Of a stretch of 50,582 bases of DNA, positions 45,324 through 50,582 are shown piece after piece; positions within the stretch are counted from its first letter, which is position 1, and each line of letters opens with the position of its first letter. The notes under the pieces are model-generated. The model worked only from the letters and a program-made list of their open reading frames with translations, was not told the DNA's origin and ran no database searches. Both the position numbers and the translations under genes were made by a program. Source of the DNA: Actinomycetota bacterium (lineage in GTDB: Bacteria > Actinomycetota > Acidimicrobiia > Acidimicrobiales > Ilumatobacteraceae). The stretch covers positions 1 to 50,582 of the forward strand of contig JACQZX010000113.1 in NCBI GenBank assembly GCA_016213665.1, read 5' to 3'.

Positions 45324-45845
45324 GTGAATAAGGGCAGCGGCAGCAGCGGCAACGACAACGGCAACGGCAACGCGAGTGGGGGCCGGCTGTGGTTCGGTCT
45401 CACTCGCCGCCAGCTGCTGCGCGGCGCTCTCGCCGGTATTGCCGCCGGTGCCGTCGCCGCCGGCGCCTGGTTCGCGATTGTCGCCGGCACCAGCCAGATG
45501 CAGGCGTATCTGATACCGGTGGTCGGTGCTGCTGCGGCCTATGGCGTCCATCTCGGCATGCGCGGTTCCGGCCGTGGCCATGCGATCCTGTCGATCGCGA
45601 TTACGTCGCTGGTCGTGATCGTCGCGATGTATTACGTCGAGCGGTTGCTCGTGGTTCGGTGGTTCGCAGCGAACGGCGATGACTCCCCGATTCCGATAGT
45701 TCCTTACCTTGACTGGTTGTGGTCGGTACTGCGGCGGGCCTTCACCACTTCACCATCGCCGGCCGTCTACAGCGGGTTCGCCTTGCTCGCCGCCGGTTGG
45801 CTGGGGCACCAAGGGTTCGACGCGTCGCACCCACGGCATCGCTGA
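45324..45845 (+). CDS. Small membrane protein of unknown function
   Basis: 173 residues from GTG at 45324 (TTG at 45315 overlaps the presumed -10). An Asn/Gly/Ser-rich N-terminus (VNKGSGSSGNDNGNGNASGG) is followed by LTRRQLLRG, Arg pair included, and about four hydrophobic segments (residues 34-55, 60-75, 86-105 and 145-160). No family recognised. The stop shares one base with the start of the WecA-type gene (TGATG), so a linked role in envelope-glycan synthesis is possible. Confidence 0.6.
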   Translation: MNKGSGSSGNDNGNGNASGGRLWFGLTRRQLLRGALAGIAAGAVAAGAWFAIVAGTSQMQAYLIPVVGAAAAYGVHLGMRGSGRGHAILSIAITSLVVIVAMYYVERLLVVRWFAANGDDSPIPIVPYLDWLWSVLRRAFTTSPSPAVYSGFALLAAGWLGHQGFDASHPRHR

Positions 45846-46969
45846 TGCCCGATACCGGCGCCTACCTCCTCGTTGGCGCAATTGCCGCCGTCGTCACGTT
45901 CGCCACCACCCCGGTGGTTGCCGCCGTGGCCAGACGGATCGGTTGGGTCGTCGAGCCTGAGGAACGCCATGTGCACAAAGTCGCTACCCCCGATGTCGGC
46001 GGGATTGCGATGTTCATCGGTTTTGTCGTGGCCTTCCTCGTCGCCCGATCAATGGACACGTTTGCCTCGCTATTCCGTTCCGGCGACTCGGAGCCACGCG
46101 GCGTGCTGCTTGCCGCCACGTTGATGTTCCTGGTCGGGTTCATCGACGACATCTACGAGATCTCGGCACCGGCGAAGGTGATCGGCACCGCGATGGTTGC
46201 GGTGCTGCTCGTCTATTACGGCGTGACGATGTTCTACTTTCGGGTGCCGTTCAACGACGTCTACATCCTCAGCGACGAATGGGTTCCGCTGGTGACGGTG
46301 CTGTGGGTGTTGGGTATGACCAACGCGATCAATCTCATCGACGGCCTCGACGGCCTCGCCGCCGGCATTGTCGCCATCGGCGCGTTTGCCTTCTTCCTCT
46401 ACAGCCAACGGCTCGCCGACCCGTCAATCGGCATGCTGACGCAACCGAACGTCGGTCCTCTGGTGGCGATTCTCGCGGTCGGCATCTGCGTCGGATTCCT
46501 TCCGCACAACTTCAATCCTGCGCGGATATTCATGGGTGATGGTGGCGCGCTGCTACTCGGGTTGCTGATGGCCGTGAGCACCAGCGTGGTCGGCGGTCGT
46601 GCCGATCCGAACACTCAGGCCTTCATCGGTCAGTCGTACTTCTTCCTTGCACCCTTGCTCATCCCACTGATCATCCTGGGCGTTCCCGTACTCGACACGC
46701 TGTTCGCGATCGTCCGCCGCGCCGCCCGTCGCCAGGGCGTGGCCAGTGCCGACAAGGGGCACCTGCATCATCGCCTGATGGAGATGGGCCACGGGCAGCG
46801 GCGCAGCGTCTTGATCCTGTGGGCATGGACGGCCCTGCTCTCCGCGTTCGTCCTCTACCCGGTGTTCACCGGCAGCGGACTCAGCTATGTGCCGATCGGG
46901 ATGCTGATGTTGGTGCTGGTGCTGTACACGCTGTTGCACCCGCAGATCCGCCGCCGCCGAACTGACTGA
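45845..46969 (+). CDS. wecA: WecA/TagO-type undecaprenyl-phosphate sugar-1-phosphate transferase
   Basis: 374 residues, about 10-11 membrane helices. Family motifs: GFIDDIYEI (catalytic Asp pair), NAINLIDGLDGLAAG (Mg-binding), FNPARIFMGDGGA and the cytoplasmic HLHHRLMEMGH that separates WecA/TagO from MraY. It loads GlcNAc-1-phosphate (or similar) on the lipid carrier to begin a cell-wall glycan, such as arabinogalactan linker or teichoic-acid-like polymers. Its place upstream of atp genes matches rfe in mycobacteria. The sugar used is inferred. Confidence 0.9.
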   Translation: MPDTGAYLLVGAIAAVVTFATTPVVAAVARRIGWVVEPEERHVHKVATPDVGGIAMFIGFVVAFLVARSMDTFASLFRSGDSEPRGVLLAATLMFLVGFIDDIYEISAPAKVIGTAMVAVLLVYYGVTMFYFRVPFNDVYILSDEWVPLVTVLWVLGMTNAINLIDGLDGLAAGIVAIGAFAFFLYSQRLADPSIGMLTQPNVGPLVAILAVGICVGFLPHNFNPARIFMGDGGALLLGLLMAVSTSVVGGRADPNTQAFIGQSYFFLAPLLIPLIILGVPVLDTLFAIVRRAARRQGVASADKGHLHHRLMEMGHGQRRSVLILWAWTALLSAFVLYPVFTGSGLSYVPIGMLMLVLVLYTLLHPQIRRRRTD

Positions 46970-46983
46970 CTGAAGCCACTCGA

Positions 46984-47014
46984 TTGCGGAGGACAGGGAC
47001 GAGCCTGGTACATT
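46984..47014 (+). promoter_or_regulatory. Possible atp operon promoter
   Basis: TTGCGG (46984-46989) and TACATT (47009-47014) are separated by 19 bp, longer than ideal. The -35 equals that of the predicted rho promoter. The start would be about 40 nt before the first atp gene. Confidence 0.35.
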
Positions 47015-47060
47015 GTGTTCGCGTTCACAAGCTCGCCGACCGTCCCTAGGAACTGCCAAG

Positions 47061-47348
47061 TTGAAGCCGCGCCCTGCAATCAACAACCTCGGTAGCGTCA
47101 AGTCCACCGACGACAAGCTCGGTAAGGGCATTGACATCGCACTGGTCACCTTGACCTTCCTCGGACTCGGTTACATGCTCGATCGCTGGCTGGATACCAA
47201 GCCGGTGTTCATGATTGCTCTTGTGTGCCTGGCCCTCGTCGGCGAATTCGTGCGGTTTTGGTACGACTACGATTCGCGGATGAAAGTGCTTGAGGCCCAA
47301 CGGGCCGCGGCCGGCAGTTCTCGCAGGACTGCCGCGGGTGACAGATGA
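47061..47348 (+). CDS. AtpZ/AtpI-like small membrane protein
   Basis: 95 residues from TTG at 47061, with AGGAA nine bases upstream; a GTG at 47013 lies in the presumed promoter. Two hydrophobic helices (about 27-42 and 48-66) and LVTLTFLGLGYMLDRWLDTKPVF match the AtpZ/AtpI accessory proteins that precede ATP-synthase genes. They are thought to help assemble the c-ring or take up Mg/Ca. The basic, Ala-rich C-terminal tail is cytoplasmic. It overlaps the next gene by 4 bp. Confidence 0.7.
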   Translation: MKPRPAINNLGSVKSTDDKLGKGIDIALVTLTFLGLGYMLDRWLDTKPVFMIALVCLALVGEFVRFWYDYDSRMKVLEAQRAAAGSSRRTAAGDR

Positions 47349-47833
47349 ATCAGCGCCCCGCCGACACTGTTGCCTTCTCGATGGCCGCACCTCTGGCTGG
47401 GCCGGCACCGGAAGTTGCGGTGTCCAACGACATGGTCAAGCGCGGCCTGTGGGTTGCTCCCGTACTGATTGCGGTGTGCGGCCTTGTTTGGGGCGCCGAC
47501 GGGGCTTGGTCGTGCGCCTACGCCATTGCGATTGTGCTCGTCAACTTCGCGCTCGCGTCAGGAATCGTGGCGGTCACAGCCCGCATCAGCCTGCAGCTGA
47601 TGATGGCTTCGATCCTGCTCGGGTACCTGGTGCGTCTTGGGCTGATCTTTCTCGCTGTCTACCTGGTCAAGGACGCCGACTGGATTTCGCTCCCGGCACT
47701 CGGAGCGACCATTATCTTCACGCACCTCGGCCTGTTGGTCTGGGAGCTGAAGTACGTGGCGATCTCGCTCGCCTACCCAGGACTCAAGCCCAAAAGCACT
47801 CAACCCAATACGCACTCAATCGCTAGGCAATAG
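47345..47833 (+). CDS. atpI: ATP synthase accessory protein I-like
   Basis: 162 residues, four predicted membrane helices beginning near 35, 58, 83 and 115. This is the size and layout of AtpI (ATP synthase protein I), though the sequence is poorly conserved, as usual. It directly precedes atpB (12-bp gap) and overlaps the AtpZ-like gene. Function: probable assembly help for the membrane rotor. The call depends mostly on position and topology. Confidence 0.65.
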   Translation: MNQRPADTVAFSMAAPLAGPAPEVAVSNDMVKRGLWVAPVLIAVCGLVWGADGAWSCAYAIAIVLVNFALASGIVAVTARISLQLMMASILLGYLVRLGLIFLAVYLVKDADWISLPALGATIIFTHLGLLVWELKYVAISLAYPGLKPKSTQPNTHSIARQ

Positions 47834-47845
47834 GGAGTAGCCGGA

Positions 47846-48607
47846 ATGCTCGCACTCAAGTTTCCGCCGATCAACGAGTTGATCCGCTGGCGCGACATCT
47901 TCTCCAACTTCAACAAGGTTGGCGTCATTGCTGTTGCTGCCGCCCTGATCGGCATCATGGTCTTCCTCGTCGCCGGTAGCCGAGATCCGCTGGTGGCACC
48001 TACGGGCGTCCGTAACCTCGCCGAGACCGGCGTCAACTTCATCGAGAACGACATCGTGATGCAGACGATGGGCAAGGACGGGTTGCGCTGGACTCCCTTC
48101 CTGCTTTCGCTGTTCGTGTTCATCTATTTGTGCAACCTGCCGGGCATTCTGCCGGTCTTGCAGATGCCGGCGACGGCGCGCATGGCGATTCCATTGTTCC
48201 TCGCGCTGACCGTTTGGGTGGTCTACAACGCCGTCGGGCTCAGGCACAACGGCATCAAGTACCTCACCCTCATGGCTTGGCCACCGGGTGTGCCAGTCGG
48301 CATGCGCCCGTTGGTCGGCTTGATCGAACTGCTCTCCAACATCGTTCTCCGGCCTTTCTCGCTGGCCGTTCGACTTTTCGCCAACATGCTTGCCGGCCAC
48401 ATGCTGTTGATCACTTTCGCGTTTCTCACCAACGCGCTGTTCTTCGCGGAAACCAAGCAATTCGCGTTGAAGCCGATGAGCATCCTGCCCTTCTTCATGC
48501 TCGTCTTCCTGACGGCGTTCGAGGTGCTCGTCGGATTTCTGCAGGCCTACATCTTCACGATCCTTACCGCCGTCTTCATCAACGCTGCTCAGCATCCCGA
48601 GCACTGA
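47846..48607 (+). CDS. atpB: ATP synthase subunit a
   Basis: 253 residues, with AGGGAG eight bases before the ATG. Five to six membrane helices; the essential Arg lies in PFSLAVRLFANMLAGHM (about residue 177), and the last helix pair has LVFLTAFEVLVGFLQAYIF. It forms the proton half-channels against the c-ring. Length and motifs are normal. Confidence 0.96.
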   Translation: MLALKFPPINELIRWRDIFSNFNKVGVIAVAAALIGIMVFLVAGSRDPLVAPTGVRNLAETGVNFIENDIVMQTMGKDGLRWTPFLLSLFVFIYLCNLPGILPVLQMPATARMAIPLFLALTVWVVYNAVGLRHNGIKYLTLMAWPPGVPVGMRPLVGLIELLSNIVLRPFSLAVRLFANMLAGHMLLITFAFLTNALFFAETKQFALKPMSILPFFMLVFLTAFEVLVGFLQAYIFTILTAVFINAAQHPEH

Positions 48608-48622
48608 ACCAGGAGAAATTGA

Positions 48623-48907
<285 letters not shown>

Positions 48908-48914
48908 GGCGCTC

Positions 48915-49508
48915 GTGTTCACCGTCACCGTCACGAGTACGACGACGGGCGCGAGTCGTGCATGGGTCGTCCAGACCGCTCCGATAGAAGGGGAGGCCGA
49001 GACCGTTGCCGAAGACAAGGGTCCCAGCCCGATCGCACCGGAAGTCAAAGAGCTCGCATGGGGAGCCGGCGCGTTCATCGTGCTGTTCCTTCTCATGCGT
49101 GTCGTACTTTTCCCGCGCTTGAAGAAGGGTATGGACGCCAGATACGGAAAGATTCGCGGCGACCACGAGGGGGCCGATGCCACGCGCGCCGCCGCCCGCG
49201 CGGAAGTGGCCGAGTACGAGGCCGAGATTGCTGCGGTGAAGGCACAGGCAGCGCAGCGCATTGAGGCTGCGCGCAATGTGTTGGAAGACGAGCGAACTGC
49301 TGCGCTGGCCGAACTGAAAGCGCGCGTCGGTACGCAGCGTGCGGCCGCGACGGCAGCCAACGAGGCCGCCCGTGCTGCGGCCGAACAGCACGTCTCCACG
49401 GCCGTTGCCGATGTGAGTAGTCGCGCCGCTGAGCTGGCCACTGGCAAGCGACCGAAGGCCGCCGATGTCACCAACATCGTCGCGTCCCTGATGGGGGGCT
49501 CGCAATGA
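48915..49508 (+). CDS. atpF: ATP synthase b-type subunit (first copy)
   Basis: 197 residues, GTG start with GAGG before it. An unusual N-terminal stretch of about 45 residues precedes a single membrane helix (GAFIVLFLLMRVVLFP, about 51-66); then a long Ala/Glu/Arg-rich coiled coil to the end. It is half of the peripheral stalk holding F1 against the membrane part. A second b-type gene follows with a 4-bp overlap, so the stalk is probably a b/b-prime heterodimer. This copy may be the b-prime form. Confidence 0.85.
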   Translation: MFTVTVTSTTTGASRAWVVQTAPIEGEAETVAEDKGPSPIAPEVKELAWGAGAFIVLFLLMRVVLFPRLKKGMDARYGKIRGDHEGADATRAAARAEVAEYEAEIAAVKAQAAQRIEAARNVLEDERTAALAELKARVGTQRAAATAANEAARAAAEQHVSTAVADVSSRAAELATGKRPKAADVTNIVASLMGGSQ

Positions 49509-50074
49509 GTCTGTTTCACGTTCTCATTCGGGTGGTCGGTGAAGCCGGCGAAGGTGGTCACGAAGACATCACGCAAACGCCATCGAAGTTCTGGCCCGAG
49601 GGCTATGAGTTGCTGTTCGGTATCCCGGCGTCGGTGTTGGTGTTCGGGTTGTTGTTCAAGTTCGCCGGCCCGGTGATCAAGAAGGGCATGGCTGCACGCA
49701 CCGCCAAGATCCAGGCCGAGCTCGACGCCGGCGAGGCCGCGCGTGCATCCGCCGAGGTCGAGTCGGCGCAGATTCGCCAGGCAAAGGGCGACATCGGTGC
49801 CGAACGCAAACGGATACTCGCCGACGCGGAAGCGCAGGCGGCGGCGATGATCGAAGACGGTCGCGTGCGACTCGCCGCCGAAATTGCCGAGGGCGAAGCC
49901 AAGGCTCTCGCCGACATCGCCAGCGCGCAGGGTCGCGTGGGTGACGAACTACGCGCCGAGATCTCGCGTCTGTCGGCAGCGGCCGTCGATCAGGTCGTGA
50001 GCGGCTCGCTCGACGCGGCGACTCACCAAGAACTGATCGAGAACTTCATTCAGAGAGTTGGTGCATCTAGATGA
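49505..50074 (+). CDS. atpF: ATP synthase b-type subunit (second copy)
   Basis: 189 residues. One membrane helix (GIPASVLVFGLLFKFAGPVI, about 39-58) followed by a coiled coil (RTAKIQAELDAGEAARASAE onward) and a C-terminal part that contacts delta. It differs clearly from the preceding copy, so this is an old duplication. Start overlaps the previous stop (ATGA), and its own stop overlaps atpH (50071-50074). Confidence 0.88.
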   Translation: MSLFHVLIRVVGEAGEGGHEDITQTPSKFWPEGYELLFGIPASVLVFGLLFKFAGPVIKKGMAARTAKIQAELDAGEAARASAEVESAQIRQAKGDIGAERKRILADAEAQAAAMIEDGRVRLAAEIAEGEAKALADIASAQGRVGDELRAEISRLSAAAVDQVVSGSLDAATHQELIENFIQRVGASR

Positions 50075-50582
50075 GCGACAATCGCATTGAGGGTTACGCG
50101 CGAGGTCTGTTCGAGATCGCACGTGCTGAGGGCACACTCGATGAGGTGGAGGACGAGCTGTTTCGCTTTGCCCGCAGTTTCGAGGGCAGCGACACGTTGC
50201 GCACGGCGCTCACCGACGAACTGATTCCGGCCGCCAAGCGTCAGACCATCATCGAGGATCTGCTGGGTGCCAAGGCAACGGCGACGACCACGCAATTGAT
50301 TTCGATGGTCGTCGGTTCCGGTCGGGCGCGCGATCTGCCGGCCATCGTCGACAATCTGGTGGCGCGGGCCAGTGAGTCGAAGAGCCTGGAGGTCGCCGAG
50401 GTGCGTACCGTGGTGGCACTCACGGCCGATCAGGTTCGGCGCCTCTCCGCCGCGCTCACCAACGCCACCGGCAAGCAGGTGAACCTGAAGGTCATCGTCG
50501 ATCCTGCCGTTCTCGGTGGCGTCGTCGCAACCGTTGGCGACACCGTCATCGACGGCAGCGTCCGCACCCGCATCGATCAACT
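50071..50582 (+). CDS. atpH: ATP synthase delta subunit, 5' part
   Basis: The reading frame from ATG at 50071 stays open to the window's end, giving 170 residues. GYARGLFEIAREGT-like N-terminus (YARGLFEIARAEGTLDEVEDE) is the delta/OSCP opening. Near the visible end come LKVIVDPAVLGGVVATVGDTVIDGSVR, the family's C-terminal motif, so only about 8-10 residues lie outside. It joins the stalk to the alpha subunits. atpA is expected just beyond the edge. Confidence 0.93.
   Translation, partial: MSDNRIEGYARGLFEIARAEGTLDEVEDELFRFARSFEGSDTLRTALTDELIPAAKRQTIIEDLLGAKATATTTQLISMVVGSGRARDLPAIVDNLVARASESKSLEVAEVRTVVALTADQVRRLSAALTNATGKQVNLKVIVDPAVLGGVVATVGDTVIDGSVRTRIDQ

Overview
The window is high-GC, densely packed DNA from an actinobacterium. 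The gene order argS-lysA-hom-thrC-rho-rpmE-prfA-prmC followed by a WecA-type transferase and the atp operon is a well-known actinobacterial block (the Mycobacterium tuberculosis argS-to-atp region has the same backbone). Frequent GTG starts, many 4-bp ATGA/GTGA stop-start overlaps and several -10 boxes only 7-9 nt ahead of start codons also fit. A lineage near Acidimicrobiia (Ilumatobacter-like) is my guess from overall protein flavour; it is inference only.

Region by region. 1-1558: end of an NlpC/P60 peptidase gene, a decayed ISL3-type transposase fragment, and a putative lipoprotein. 1663-4907 (minus strand): a MoxR ATPase, a VWA (CoxE-like) protein and two XdhC/CoxI-family proteins, which is a molybdo-hydroxylase maturation cassette without its enzyme subunits. 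4984-6579: a GH13 isoamylase/debranching enzyme. 6603-9554 (minus): PAP2-like membrane phosphatase, PIN-like protein, and FAD amine oxidase, tightly coupled. 9635-10018: RidA-type protein. 10045-13869: a metal-homeostasis island with znuABC (minus), a divergent Fur/Zur regulator with two repeated operator-like sites, and a convergent FTR1 iron permease with a DtxR-type palindrome at its start. 13916-18771 (minus): eno, ftsB, a class-III aminotransferase and two SDR dehydrogenases in a row. 18852-24555: a membrane protein, mazG, a SurA-like lipoprotein, an alkyl sulfatase, tRNA-Arg(CCG) and a SoxR-type regulator. 24650-25471: an L,D-transpeptidase-like exported protein.

25530-38386 (plus) is the amino-acid/translation block: argS, lysA, a PemK/MazF-like gene, hom, thrC, a flavin monooxygenase, rho, rpmE, an unknown gene, prfA, prmC. 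Compared with the classical order, thrB is not present after thrC and no Sua5/TsaC gene follows prmC. Instead a monooxygenase sits behind thrC, and four minus-strand genes (TerB-like, S9 peptidase, nucleoside hydrolase, thiolase-like) sit behind prmC. 43559-50582 (plus): rpiB, glyA, a small membrane protein, a WecA/TagO-type transferase, then atpZ-like, atpI-like, atpB, atpE, two b-type subunits and the start of atpH, which runs off the right edge.

No CRISPR array, rRNA gene, prophage or intact insertion sequence was seen. The window is mostly housekeeping. The points most worth checking are the metal-regulatory sites, the foreign-looking genes inside conserved operons, a 17-bp palindrome in the rpiB promoter, the leaderless-promoter pattern, and the transposase relic. 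I did not find a convincing wholly new defence or mobile system.
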